Shown here: in pieces, positions 8,851 to 17,204 of the stretch
Layout of the letters: every line of letters starts with the position of its first letter
How positions within the stretch are numbered: the first letter of the stretch is position 1
DNA from: Actinomycetes bacterium
Lineage (GTDB): Bacteria > Actinomycetota > Actinomycetes > Nanopelagicales > Nanopelagicaceae
Length of the DNA: 64,000 bases
Reading direction: 5' to 3'
Assembly: GCA_014190155.1 (NCBI GenBank)
Contig: BJFY01000006.1
Coordinates: forward strand, 1 to 64,000
Translations under genes and position numbers: made by a program
The notes under the pieces: generated by a model
The model's database searches: none
What the model was told of the DNA's origin: nothing
The model's input: only the letters and a program-made list of their open reading frames with translations

Positions 8851-9836
8851 GCGTTTTCCAGCATCGGAATATATTTTTCAATTTCGGAAGCGGCGCTTTT
8901 TCCATAAGACTCGGCAAACCTAGAAACAAATTCTGTTCTAGTAAATCGGTATTCTTGGGTTCCTTTAGTTTCGATAACATAGGTAGCAATCATCGAACCT
9001 AGTTGGGCGCAGCGCTCATCGTTTAACCCCCAGGCCACGCCGGCGATAAATCCAGAACGGAAGGAATCACCCACGCCAGTTGGATCTACTTTGGCTTTCT
9101 CCTTCGGGACACCAACTCTAACTTCGCTATTTCCACGACGTTCAACTTTTGCACCGGCAGAACCAAGCGTGATAATTCGAGTTTCTACTCGCTCCAGTAT
9201 TTGCGCATCACTCCAGCCAGTTTTTTGAATTGCAAGTGCTAGCTCGTATTCATTCATGAACAAATATGTAGCGCCATCTATTAATTTTTTTATTTCATCG
9301 CCGCTCATCCGAGCCATCTGTTGTGATGGATCAGCGGCAAATGGAATCCGCTCTTCCCGACAAGTTTCGGTATGTCGCAACATCGCTTCAGGATCATCCG
9401 GTGAGATAACTACTAAATCAAATACCCCAGTTTTTTCCATGACCGGTCCCAATTCGATATTTCGCGCTTCGCTCATTGCACCCGGAAAAAAGGAAGCGAT
9501 TTGGTTTAGTTCGGTATCGGTTGTAACCATAAATTGGGCGGTGTGTAAAGTTTCCGAAACCCAAACGTGTGATGTCACAACGCCATGATCGGTTAACCAA
9601 GCCTCGTAATCTAGCCAATCTTTACCCACGGCAGCGAGCAATATTGGATTCAGGCCAAGGATTCCCATGCTGAATGCGATATTTGCGGCACAACCACCAC
9701 GGCGAACATCTAGACCATCAACTAAGAATGAAAGTGAAACTTTTTCAAGCGAACCAGCTACGAGGGAATCAGTGAACTTGCCCGGGAAAGTCATTAAATG
9801 GTCGCGCCCAACGGAGCCAGCAACCGCAATTTTCAT
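8847..9836 (-). CDS. adoK: Adenosine kinase, PfkB/ribokinase family
   Basis: Phosphorylates adenosine to AMP in purine salvage. The 329-residue protein strongly resembles the actinobacterial AdoK (Rv2202c type): GSVGRDHLMTFPGKF at the N terminus, KVSLSFLVD, the RRGGCAANIAF substrate loop, ASFFPGAMSEARNI, and the C-terminal PfkB signature DPTGVGDSFRSGF with the catalytic aspartate and anion hole. The same neighbourhood (ctaC, adoK, erpA, DUF3043) occurs in M. tuberculosis. TAACCT lies six bases before the ATG, and there is no clear ribosome-binding site. A general sugar kinase is the alternative, but the sequence match to AdoK-specific segments makes this less likely. Confidence 0.88.
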   Translation of the reverse strand: MKIAVAGSVGRDHLMTFPGKFTDSLVAGSLEKVSLSFLVDGLDVRRGGCAANIAFSMGILGLNPILLAAVGKDWLDYEAWLTDHGVVTSHVWVSETLHTAQFMVTTDTELNQIASFFPGAMSEARNIELGPVMEKTGVFDLVVISPDDPEAMLRHTETCREERIPFAADPSQQMARMSGDEIKKLIDGATYLFMNEYELALAIQKTGWSDAQILERVETRIITLGSAGAKVERRGNSEVRVGVPKEKAKVDPTGVGDSFRSGFIAGVAWGLNDERCAQLGSMIATYVIETKGTQEYRFTRTEFVSRFAESYGKSAASEIEKYIPMLENA

Positions 9837-9848
9837 AAGGAAAGGTTA
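9837..9848 (-). promoter_or_regulatory. Leaderless-type promoter of adoK
   Basis: TAACCT (9843-9848, minus strand), six bases, then ATG. Confidence 0.5.
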
Positions 9849-9864
9849 GTCGCGAAAGCAGTGT

Positions 9865-10224
9865 TTAATTAAAAGAATCGCCACAAGCGCAAGAGCTACC
9901 TGCGTTTGGGTTATCAATCGTGAAGCCTTGTTTTTGAATTGTGTCTACGAAATCAACGGTTGCTCCCATTAAGTATGGCGTGCTCATTTTGTCGGTAACA
10001 ACTTTGACTGCGCCAAATTCAGTAACGGTATCGCCTTCCATAGCGCGATCATCAAAATAAAGTTGGTAACGAAGTCCGGAACATCCACCTGGTTGTACTG
10101 CTACGCGAAGGCTTAAATCATCGCGACCTTCTTGCGCTAAGAGCGCTGCAACTTTTTCGGCTGCAACTGCGGTAAGAGCGATCGAAGTTGTGGTGATAGC
10201 TGGGGTGGTTGTTTCAGTAGTCAT
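9865..10224 (-). CDS. erpA: Iron-sulfur cluster insertion protein, HesB/IscA family
   Basis: A-type carrier that delivers Fe-S clusters to target enzymes. It has the three conserved cysteines: one in QPGGCSGLRYQL near residue 48 and the CAC pair in GSSCACGDSF at the C terminus. The first 15 or so residues are a threonine-rich extension beyond the core domain, common in actinobacterial ErpA. Likely local clients are the radical-SAM enzyme LipA, quinolinate synthase NadA and aconitase, all in this window. It has its own leaderless-type promoter and is divergent from nadA. Confidence 0.93.
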   Translation of the reverse strand: MTTETTTPAITTTSIALTAVAAEKVAALLAQEGRDDLSLRVAVQPGGCSGLRYQLYFDDRAMEGDTVTEFGAVKVVTDKMSTPYLMGATVDFVDTIQKQGFTIDNPNAGSSCACGDSFN

Positions 10225-10236
10225 ACCCGAACTCTA
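10225..10236 (-). promoter_or_regulatory. Leaderless-type promoter of erpA
   Basis: TAGAGT (10231-10236, minus strand), six bases, then ATG. Confidence 0.5.
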
Positions 10237-10288
10237 CCTGCCTTTTTTCGCTTCGCCATTCGGCTCGACCAAGGTTCCCGCGTCGGCA

Positions 10289-10300
10289 TACTATTAACTC
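10289..10300 (+). promoter_or_regulatory. Leaderless-type promoter of nadA
   Basis: TACTAT (10289-10294), six bases, then ATG at 10301. The erpA promoter faces away about 50 bases upstream. Confidence 0.55.
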
Positions 10301-11449
10301 ATGTCAGTCTCACTAACCCAGCTCTTACTTCTTGGCCAAGGCGCAGATCTAAGTAGCGAACGTGGCGTTTCATGCGATGGCGAGTTGCCGGCCGCTAGTG
10401 ATCCTGCGTTAGTCGAGCGAGCAAAGAAAGCTCGAGCCGCCCTAGGGGATCGCGCCATGATTCTTGGCCATCACTATCAACGCGATGAAGTTATTCAATT
10501 CGCGGATATCACTGGTGACTCATTTAAATTAGCGCAAGCCGCGGCAGCTAATACCACCGCTGAATTCATTTTTTTCTGTGGCGTGCATTTTATGGCGGAA
10601 AGTGCTGACATTTTGACTTCCGAAAATCAAAAGGTAATTCTGCCAGATTTAGCTGCGGGTTGTTCCATGGCCGATATGGCTTCGGCATCTCAAGTAAACG
10701 AATGTTGGGATGTGTTGACGGAGTTAGGTGTTGCTACAAAAACTATCCCGGTAACTTATATGAATTCTACCGCCGCTATTAAATCTTTCACTGGGAAAAA
10801 TGGTGGCACTGTTTGCACATCTTCAAATGCCAAACGCGCGATGAGTTGGGGCTTTGAACAAGGCGAAAAAATCCTCTTCCTCCCTGACCAACATTTAGGT
10901 CGAAATACCGCGGTGCTTTCGTTGGGGCTTTCGCTCAATGATTGTGTGCTTTGGAATCCGTGGAAACCAAGAGGCGGATTAACTGACGATCAAATTAGAA
11001 ACTCAAAAGTTATTTTATGGCGTGGTCATTGTTCAGTTCATGGTCGTTTCTCAATCAAAAATGTAACTGAAGTTAGAGAACGGGTGCCTGGCGTTAAAGT
11101 TTTAGTACATCCCGAATGTCAAAACGATGTGGTCTCGGCTGCTGATGTGGTTGGCAGTACCGAAGCTATAATCAAAACGGTCGAACAATCCCCCGCCGGA
11201 AGTAAGTGGGCGATTGGTACCGAATTGAATCTCGTGCAGCGGTTAGCAAATGCCCACCCAGATAAGACCATTCTCTTCTTAGATAAAACTGTTTGTTACT
11301 GCTCCACCATGAATCGAATCGATCTCCCCCACTTAGTTTGGGCTATGGAAACTCTGGTCAATGGCCGCTTAGTGAATCAAATTTCAGTTGATTCCGAGAC
11401 CGCATTAAACGCAAAAGTTGCGCTAGAGCGAATGTTGGCTTTACCGTAG
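10301..11449 (+). CDS. nadA: Quinolinate synthase
   Basis: NadA condenses iminoaspartate with dihydroxyacetone phosphate to quinolinate in de novo NAD synthesis, using a 4Fe-4S cluster. The three-fold repeated fold is evident: GHHYQRDEVIQFADITGDS, FFCGVHFMAE, the GCSMADMA stretch, NSTAAIKSF, CTSSNA, WRGHCSVHGRF, HPEC, GTELNLVQRL and CYCSTMN near the C terminus, which together supply the cluster cysteines. At 382 residues it is the longer class found in actinobacteria and Bacillus. NadB and NadC are not in the window. The gene runs directly into the DUF3043 gene. Confidence 0.96.
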   Translation: MSVSLTQLLLLGQGADLSSERGVSCDGELPAASDPALVERAKKARAALGDRAMILGHHYQRDEVIQFADITGDSFKLAQAAAANTTAEFIFFCGVHFMAESADILTSENQKVILPDLAAGCSMADMASASQVNECWDVLTELGVATKTIPVTYMNSTAAIKSFTGKNGGTVCTSSNAKRAMSWGFEQGEKILFLPDQHLGRNTAVLSLGLSLNDCVLWNPWKPRGGLTDDQIRNSKVILWRGHCSVHGRFSIKNVTEVRERVPGVKVLVHPECQNDVVSAADVVGSTEAIIKTVEQSPAGSKWAIGTELNLVQRLANAHPDKTILFLDKTVCYCSTMNRIDLPHLVWAMETLVNGRLVNQISVDSETALNAKVALERMLALP

Positions 11450-11453
11450 TCAG

Positions 11454-12008
11454 ATGAGCCCTAAAAAATCTGATTCAGCTTCTGAAAAACCAGCTACGGG
11501 CAAAGGTCGTCCTACTCCTAAAAGAAAAGTAGTTGAGCAAGCTAATGTCACTAATCGTTTAGCACCGGCATCAACTCGCGAAGGAAAGAAAATACAACGC
11601 GAACAATTGCGCCAACAACGAGTTAGCACGCGTGCTGCTTACATGCGCGGCGAAGAGAGCGCTATGCCACCGCGAGACCGTGGCCAAGTAAAACGTTTCG
11701 TTAGAAATTATGTTGATTCACGTCGATCGATTGGTGAGTACTTCTTGCCAATTGTGATGTTGGTTTTGATTCTTACAATTATTCCAATCGCCTACATTCA
11801 ATTCGTTGCAATCATCTTGATGTATTCATGTCTAATATTTTCAATTATCGACGGCATCATTCTTAGCCGGAAATTAAAAAAAGAAGTTGTAGCGCGTTTT
11901 CCAAACGAGATCGTAAAAGGCATTGGAATGTATGGCTGGTTACGCTCAACTCAAATTCGCAGATTACGCTCACCATCACCACAAGTTAAGCGTGGCGATA
12001 AGTTCTAA
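11454..12008 (+). CDS. DUF3043 membrane protein
   Basis: A conserved actinobacterial protein of unknown function (Rv2206 type). The first 80 residues are highly basic and probably disordered (Lys/Arg-rich with PKRK, REGKKIQREQLRQQR and PPRDRGQVKRF), followed by RNYVDSRRSIGEYFLP, which is the conserved family segment. Two membrane helices follow at about 98-116 and 119-137, then a basic tail. The start is four bases after the nadA stop, so the two genes are co-transcribed. The placement beside adoK, erpA and nadA is conserved in other actinobacteria. The function cannot be derived from the sequence. Confidence 0.88.
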   Translation: MSPKKSDSASEKPATGKGRPTPKRKVVEQANVTNRLAPASTREGKKIQREQLRQQRVSTRAAYMRGEESAMPPRDRGQVKRFVRNYVDSRRSIGEYFLPIVMLVLILTIIPIAYIQFVAIILMYSCLIFSIIDGIILSRKLKKEVVARFPNEIVKGIGMYGWLRSTQIRRLRSPSPQVKRGDKF

Positions 12009-12016
12009 CTAAGTAA

Positions 12017-13018
12017 TTAAGCTCTTGGGTTAGGGCTAATAGTTTGAGCTGGATCTCGTTCTGGCAATTTGCCAAGCACGGCATCAATTTTTTTCATAGT
12101 TTCGCCATCTAATTTCACGCCACTAGCCTTCACGTTTTCTTTAATTTGAGATGGCTTAGTTGCGCCAACAATTGCACTCGATACATTCTTATTTTGAAGT
12201 ACCCAGGCGATTGCTAATTGAGCTAACGATAAATCCACACTTTTCGCGATTGGCGTTAAATTCTGTATTGCAGTAAGTACATCATCGCGCATCCAGCGCT
12301 TAATCATGTTTGCGCCGCTCTTCTTATCGGTAGCGCGCGAGCCGGCTGGCAGTTTCTTCCCTGGCAAATATTTCCCACTTAGCGCACCTTGCGCCATTGG
12401 GGACCAAACAATGTGACCGATTCCTTCTTTAACACAGAGCGGATCAACTTCGGCTTCAATTACTCGCCAAAGTGCTGAGTATTGCGGTTGGCTTGAAACA
12501 AACCGGTTGTATCCGCGAGCATCTTGGATTTTCAACGCTGCGCTGATTTGGGAAGCGTTCCACTCCGAAAAACCAATGTAACTAACTTTTCCTTGGCGGA
12601 TTAAGTCATCAAAAGCGCTTAACGTTTCTTCGAGCGGTGTCTCGTAATCGAAGCGATGTAATTGATATAGATCGATATGATCGGTCTTCAACCGCTTTAA
12701 TGATGCATTGCAAGATTCCATAATGTGCTTACGGGATAAACCGCGATCATTTTTTCCAGGGCCAGTTGGCCAATAAACTTTTGTGAAAAGTTCGTAAGAT
12801 TCTCGGCGTACTCCTTTGAGCGCCTTACCTAAAATGGTTTCAGCTTTGGTCGCAGCATAAACATCTGCGGTATCAAATGTTGTGATTCCTAAATCGATGG
12901 CAGCGCGCACGCATTTAATTGCAGCATCTTGCTCTACTTGCGAGCCATGCGTGATCCAATTTCCGTATGAAATTTCGGAGATATAAAGGCCGGAGTTACC
13001 AAGTTTCCTATGTTCCAT
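12017..13018 (-). CDS. Aldo/keto reductase
   Basis: NADPH-dependent oxidoreductase with the TIM-barrel AKR fold, close to the Kv-beta/YhdN-like subfamily. It shows GNWITHGS near the start, FDTADVYA with the catalytic Asp and Tyr, KVYWPTGPG with the Lys, LYQLHRFD with the His, and the cofactor-binding SSAIVGATKPSQI near residue 290. At 333 residues the length is normal. The physiological substrate is unknown. TAGGCT lies exactly six bases before the ATG. The gene stands back-to-back with the B12 riboswitch operon and converges with the DUF3043 gene. Confidence 0.92.
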   Translation of the reverse strand: MEHRKLGNSGLYISEISYGNWITHGSQVEQDAAIKCVRAAIDLGITTFDTADVYAATKAETILGKALKGVRRESYELFTKVYWPTGPGKNDRGLSRKHIMESCNASLKRLKTDHIDLYQLHRFDYETPLEETLSAFDDLIRQGKVSYIGFSEWNASQISAALKIQDARGYNRFVSSQPQYSALWRVIEAEVDPLCVKEGIGHIVWSPMAQGALSGKYLPGKKLPAGSRATDKKSGANMIKRWMRDDVLTAIQNLTPIAKSVDLSLAQLAIAWVLQNKNVSSAIVGATKPSQIKENVKASGVKLDGETMKKIDAVLGKLPERDPAQTISPNPRA

Positions 13019-13030
13019 CTTACGAGCCTA
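13019..13030 (-). promoter_or_regulatory. Leaderless-type promoter of the aldo/keto reductase gene
   Basis: TAGGCT (13025-13030, minus strand), six bases, then ATG. Confidence 0.5.
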
Positions 13031-13078
13031 AAGGGAATCGCCGAAATTTGCGAGTCCCAATTGCGAAAGTGAGCACAA

Positions 13079-13084
13079 TATGGT
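13079..13084 (+). promoter_or_regulatory. Possible -10 element of the B12 operon
   Basis: TATGGT lies about 20 bases before the conserved part of the cobalamin aptamer and would start the transcript near 13091. No convincing -35 is seen. Confidence 0.35.
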
Positions 13085-13094
13085 TGCCTTCGCA

Positions 13095-13205
13095 CACAAC
13101 TTAATAGTTCGAGGCTTCAGGGGAAGTCGGTGCAAATCCGACGCTGACCCGCAACCGTAAGGCGATTTAATCGCCAAGTCGGATTACCTGGTTTCGAATA
13201 TATCT
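13095..13205 (+). promoter_or_regulatory. Cobalamin riboswitch
   Basis: The aptamer core is recognisable as GAGGCTTCAGGGGAAGTCGG, then TGCAAATCCGACGCTGACCCGCAACCGTAA, a GGCGATTTAATCGCC stem, and AGTCGGATTACCTGG in the place of the B12 box. It binds adenosylcobalamin or a related corrinoid and should turn off the downstream genes when B12 is abundant. Downstream, a CCCGT/ACGGG hairpin (about 13209-13227) and a CTCC/GGAG hairpin that covers the Shine-Dalgarno GGAGAG (about 13260-13280) suggest translational control. The regulated genes are the secreted protein and ECF transporter that follow. Confidence 0.92.
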
Positions 13206-13286
13206 ACCACCCGTCGAGGTTTACGGGGCGGAATTGTTAATACTTTTCGCTTCCGTGAGGCTCCCATAATAATTGGAGAGATCACA

Positions 13287-13964
13287 GTGTTAAATAAGTT
13301 AAATAAGTTAAATAAGAAATCACTTTCAATAATCAGCGTATTAACAATGCTTGCGCTATCGATCATCACTCCCCAAAGCGCGCAAGCCGATAAAGGTTAT
13401 CGCTACTGGGGTTATTTCCAAGCTGCTGCTGGTGCATCCAATTGGACTGCTGCAATGACTGGGCCAACCACCATTCTTAAAGATGGTGATGTCGAAGGTT
13501 GGACATTTACTGCAAGCAGCAATGACATTCCTGCAACCGAACCGATGGCTTCTCCCGATTTCGCTTCGCTCTGTGATGGTGTTGCAGAAGTTGCTGGAAA
13601 AATTCGAGTTGGAATTGTGGTCGATTTCGGCGGTGCGGAGGTTGCACCAGCGGGAGAGACTCCTAAAGAAGTAATTACAGATTGTGCAGTAGTCCCAGCT
13701 AAATCAAATGGTCTTGCAGTTCTAGAGAGCGTTGCAAAGGTGCGTGCCGATAAATCGGGATTGATTTGTGGCATTGGTGGCTATCCAGCAACCGAATGTG
13801 GCGTGGAGATTGATATGCCGACCGCTACTGCCGAACCTCAAACCATGGCAACTCTTGATGATGAAGAAACTGGCGCATCCGACAAGAGCAAAATTCTTCC
13901 GGTCGCACTCGCGATTGGGTTAGCAATTTCAATCTTTGTCATTATTCGTAGACGCAAAAAATAG
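13287..13964 (+). CDS. Secreted membrane-anchored protein of the B12 ECF operon (resembles SCO2322-type proteins)
   Basis: First gene after the cobalamin riboswitch. The 225 residues comprise a signal peptide (cleavage probable after SAQA, about residue 34), an extracytoplasmic domain beginning DKGYRYWGYFQ and including DGDVEGWTF, a pair of cysteine-containing segments, a Thr/Glu-rich linker, and a C-terminal membrane helix (about 204-221) followed by RRRKK. It resembles the uncharacterised secreted protein found beside CbiQ/ECF genes in Streptomyces (SCO2322 type), a recollection that should be checked. It may present corrinoid to the transporter or help assemble it, which is inference. The GTG start has a good GGAGAG upstream. 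The signal peptide opens with three perfect 9-base repeats encoding Leu-Asn-Lys. Confidence 0.72.
   Translation: MLNKLNKLNKKSLSIISVLTMLALSIITPQSAQADKGYRYWGYFQAAAGASNWTAAMTGPTTILKDGDVEGWTFTASSNDIPATEPMASPDFASLCDGVAEVAGKIRVGIVVDFGGAEVAPAGETPKEVITDCAVVPAKSNGLAVLESVAKVRADKSGLICGIGGYPATECGVEIDMPTATAEPQTMATLDDEETGASDKSKILPVALAIGLAISIFVIIRRRKK
13290..13316 (+). repeat. Triplicated 9-base tandem repeat in a signal peptide
   Basis: TTAAATAAG is repeated three times without change straight after the GTG start, encoding (Leu-Asn-Lys)x3. The unit keeps the frame, so gain or loss by slippage would only change the length and charge of the signal-peptide n-region. Confidence 0.9.
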
Positions 13965-14791
13965 TGCAGTTAGTGCATCCACTGGTCTGGTGGCTGTGGG
14001 CGTTGTTGTTAGCAGCTTTTGTAATTAAAACTGACAACGCTCTCATTGCTACCGCAGTGGCATGCGCACTTACTTTGGTAGTTTTAAAATTAAAGAGTAA
14101 TAGTTATTGGAGCGGTGCTTTTGCATTATCCGCGAAATTGGCGGTTGTCATAATTGTAATAAGAATCGGTATTGCAATTCTGATCGGAGTACCGATGCCA
14201 GGAACTGTTCTCTTTCAAATCCCAGAAATCACGCTGCCGAGTTGGATGGTTGGGATCCGAATAGGCGGACCCGTCACTTCGCAGCGCTTAACTACGGCCG
14301 TTACCGAAGCGCTAATGATTGCAACTTTGATTCTCTTATGTGGAGCTGCTAGCGCGTTAGCCAGCCCGCACCGATTAATACGCTCGCTACCAAAAGCAAT
14401 GTTTAATTTAGGGGTAACTTTAAGTGTGGCAACTTCAGTTCTGCCGCAAACCGTTAAAAGTGTCGCGCGAATTCAAAGTGCGAAACGTTTGCGTGGTCAA
14501 AATATTCGAGGGTTACGGGCTTGGCGCGGCATTGCGCTACCGCTACTCGAAGAGAGCTTAGAACGCGCTTTAGATTTAGCAACCGCAATGGAATCTCGGG
14601 GCTATGGATACCATGGGAAAACCAGTAAATATCGCGCTCAAAAATTCCAACTCGTAGATGTAGCCATGGTTACAAGTGCACTTTATTTGCTGGTGCTCTC
14701 CCCGATATTAATAGCGCATTTCACCTTTAGTTTACTACTTGCCGCGACCGTTCTAATAGTCGCAATTCCGATTGTGATCGTGCCGCGTTGA
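13964..14791 (+). CDS. ECF transporter T component (CbiQ-type transmembrane protein)
   Basis: Energy-coupling membrane scaffold that links the ATPases to the substrate-binding S component. The 275-residue protein has about six membrane helices and the cytoplasmic coupling helices with the characteristic Ala-Arg-Gly-type motifs, here seen as AKRLRGQNIRG near residue 175 and MESRGYGYHG near residue 208. Its GTG shares one base with the previous stop codon, so the two genes are coupled. In the transporter nomenclature used for predicted actinobacterial cobalamin systems it would be the CbrV equivalent. The S, A and T genes together form one dedicated (group I) ECF transporter. Confidence 0.88.
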   Translation: MQLVHPLVWWLWALLLAAFVIKTDNALIATAVACALTLVVLKLKSNSYWSGAFALSAKLAVVIIVIRIGIAILIGVPMPGTVLFQIPEITLPSWMVGIRIGGPVTSQRLTTAVTEALMIATLILLCGAASALASPHRLIRSLPKAMFNLGVTLSVATSVLPQTVKSVARIQSAKRLRGQNIRGLRAWRGIALPLLEESLERALDLATAMESRGYGYHGKTSKYRAQKFQLVDVAMVTSALYLLVLSPILIAHFTFSLLLAATVLIVAIPIVIVPR

Positions 14792-16410
14792 TTACATTTA
14801 AAAATGTTTCTTTAATCTATCCAAATGCGCAACGGACACTATTGGAAGCGTTAAATTTTGAAGTTTCTGAAGGTGAATTAGTACTTGTGATTGGGCGTAC
14901 GGGTGCGGGTAAAAGTTCTCTAATCAAGTTGATAAATGGTTTAGTGCCGCATCACACCGGTGGAATTCTTACCGGCGAAATTACGGTTGCGGGCCGTTCG
15001 ACTCGGGAATTGAAACCCGGACAACTTTCCGATGTAATTGGGATTGTTGGACAAAATCCGATTAATGGTTTTGTCACAGATATTGTGGAAGAAGAGATTG
15101 CTTTTGGTTTAGAAACTATGGGAATTGCGCCCGAGATTATGCGAAAACGAGTTGAAGAAGTTTTAGATTTGTTGAGCCTAGCGACGCTTCGAAATCGCGA
15201 GATTGCAACGCTAAGCGGTGGCGAACAACAACGAGTAGCAATTGGCGCAGCTCTGGTATTAAACCCAAAAGTGCTACTACTGGATGAACCTACTAGCGCC
15301 TTAGATCCGATTGCCGCCGAAGAGGTTTTATCAATCCTGCACAGATTGGTTCATGATTTGGGTTTAACAGTCATCTTGGCCGAACATCGGCTAGAGCGCG
15401 TAATCCAATTTGCAGATCGAATCATGCGAATTGGCGATGATGGTGAAGTTGCAATCGGAAAACCTGGCGAAATTTTGGAAGACTCCCCAATTGCTCCACC
15501 CATAGTTAATCTCGCAAAAGCGCTAGATCTTTCAGACATTTCATTATCGGTACGCGAACTTCGCCGCCGAACCGAATCAATCAGAGAGTTGTTGCAAGAT
15601 TTGCCGTTGCCGACAAAAATCGCCGAGAGTAAGAGCGAAATATTGCTCTCGCTAAATAAAGTTTCGGTCAAATACGATACGAAATATGCGCTCTCAAATA
15701 TTTCCTTTGAAATTAAACGCGGTGAAGTTGTCGCGTTGATGGGCAGAAATGGCGCCGGTAAATCTTCACTCTTACGTAGCGCGGTAGGACAGAGCCCGAT
15801 TATTTCTGGAAATGTGTTAATTAACGGAATAGATCCCATGAAATTAAGTGGTAAAAATTTGATCCGTCATGTTGGCTATGTGCCACAAGAACCAGGCGAT
15901 TTGTTATATGGGCAAAGCGTTAAAGCGGAATGTGAATTAGCTGATAACGATAACGGCGTGTCAGTCGGTACCACCCAAACAATTTACGAGAACTTGATGG
16001 CGATCCCAAATTTAAATGCGCATCCACGTGATTTATCAGAAGGGCAACGTTTAGGTTTAGCACTTAGCGTAATTCTATCCGCCAATCCAGATTTAATAAT
16101 TCTAGACGAACCCACTCGCGGTTTGGATTATGGTGCAAAGAATAAACTGATAAAAATTTTGCAGAAATTAGTCGCAGATTCCAACCAAAGCAAAAGTGTA
16201 GTGATCGCCACGCACGATGTAGAACTAGTGGCTGAAGTAGCCGAGCGCGTTATTTTCTTAGCTGAAGGCGAAATCGTCGCTAATGGTCCAACTCGTGAAG
16301 TTCTCACTTCCTCACCAGCATTCGCTCCACAAGTAACAAAAGTATTAGCGCCAGCTGCGTGGTTAACAGTTTCTGAAGTAGTCGCTGCCCTCGATCGGAA
16401 CGCTATATGA
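14788..16410 (+). CDS. ECF transporter ATPase, two fused ATP-binding domains
   Basis: A fusion of both ECF ATPases (A1-A2, 540 residues). The first domain (about 1-240) has Walker A GRTGAGKSS, Q-loop VGQNP, signature LSGGEQQRV and Walker B VLLLDEPTSALD. The second (about 285-525) has Walker A GRNGAGKSS, a variant signature LSEGQRLGL and Walker B LIILDEPTRGLD. Both sites keep their catalytic Glu and switch His (AEHRLE, ATHDVE). The start is a TTG overlapping the stop of the T-component gene; no other start is available nearby. It would be the CbrU equivalent of a cobalamin transporter and is regulated by the upstream riboswitch. Confidence 0.9.
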   Translation: MITFKNVSLIYPNAQRTLLEALNFEVSEGELVLVIGRTGAGKSSLIKLINGLVPHHTGGILTGEITVAGRSTRELKPGQLSDVIGIVGQNPINGFVTDIVEEEIAFGLETMGIAPEIMRKRVEEVLDLLSLATLRNREIATLSGGEQQRVAIGAALVLNPKVLLLDEPTSALDPIAAEEVLSILHRLVHDLGLTVILAEHRLERVIQFADRIMRIGDDGEVAIGKPGEILEDSPIAPPIVNLAKALDLSDISLSVRELRRRTESIRELLQDLPLPTKIAESKSEILLSLNKVSVKYDTKYALSNISFEIKRGEVVALMGRNGAGKSSLLRSAVGQSPIISGNVLINGIDPMKLSGKNLIRHVGYVPQEPGDLLYGQSVKAECELADNDNGVSVGTTQTIYENLMAIPNLNAHPRDLSEGQRLGLALSVILSANPDLIILDEPTRGLDYGAKNKLIKILQKLVADSNQSKSVVIATHDVELVAEVAERVIFLAEGEIVANGPTREVLTSSPAFAPQVTKVLAPAAWLTVSEVVAALDRNAI

Positions 16411-17204
16411 AAATTCGGTTTCCATTATTAACTTTTGCAAGTATTTTCGGTGTAATTGCTTTTACCTGGCCATTATATTTTTCGAGCCAATCCATTCCTG
16501 GAATTTCACAATCATTCTTAAACCCAACAAGCGCTAAGTGGTTTGCGTTGGTTATCGCCGCTGCTGCAATCGCACTAGTTGCAATTGAAATTAATCGTGG
16601 CTTGCTAGATAGCAAATCGGTTGCCTTACTTGGAGTTTTAACGGCGCTGGTAGCAGCGCTAAGGCTAATTGGCGCTGGCGCAATCGGGGTTGAACCAATT
16701 TGGTTTTTAATTATTTTGACTGCGCGGGTATTTGGTACTCGGTTTGGATTTTCACTTGGGGCACTTTCGCTTGGATTATCTGCACTGCTCACCGGTGGTA
16801 TCGGTCCGTGGCTGCCATTTCAAATGATCGCTGCGGCCTGGATTGGTGCTGGCGCCGGGTTACTACCGAAACGTTTTCGCGGTAAGAGCGAATTAACAGC
16901 GCTCGTTCTATATGCAATTTTTGCTGCAGCATTTTTCGGAGTTGCGATGGATCTTCAGCTTTGGCCGTGGGTTGCTGGCAGTGATTCACAATTGTCTTTT
17001 ATTCCAGGCGGTGAAGTGAGTGCAAACTTGCATAGATTCTTGGTATTTCATTTTGCAACTGCGATGGCGTGGGATATTCCACGAGCGATATTTACCAGCG
17101 CACTTATTATCGTTACTGCGAAACCAGTCCTTGGATCACTCCGCCGGGCAAATTTAAAGTTAAACCCTATTTCACGTGCGATGGCACAAACGGTGGCTTC
17201 GTAA
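16407..17204 (+). CDS. ECF transporter S component, predicted cobalamin-specific
   Basis: Membrane-embedded substrate-binding subunit. The 265 residues give about six to seven hydrophobic helices, with GAGAIGVEPIWFLIILTARVFGTRFG in the middle (key residues about 90-116), a sequence style typical of the S-component family. The B12 assignment comes from the cobalamin riboswitch at the head of the operon and the presence of a complete dedicated ECF module, not from residues that I can identify as corrinoid ligands. Its ATG overlaps the ATPase stop (ATGA). The 3' end overlaps the convergent gcvT by 38 bases. Confidence 0.82.
   Translation: MKIRFPLLTFASIFGVIAFTWPLYFSSQSIPGISQSFLNPTSAKWFALVIAAAAIALVAIEINRGLLDSKSVALLGVLTALVAALRLIGAGAIGVEPIWFLIILTARVFGTRFGFSLGALSLGLSALLTGGIGPWLPFQMIAAAWIGAGAGLLPKRFRGKSELTALVLYAIFAAAFFGVAMDLQLWPWVAGSDSQLSFIPGGEVSANLHRFLVFHFATAMAWDIPRAIFTSALIIVTAKPVLGSLRRANLKLNPISRAMAQTVAS

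Noticed and set aside
15351-15839. A 162-codon frame on the minus strand opposite the ECF ATPase
   Set aside because: It is antisense to conserved Walker and signature motifs and shows no family features.
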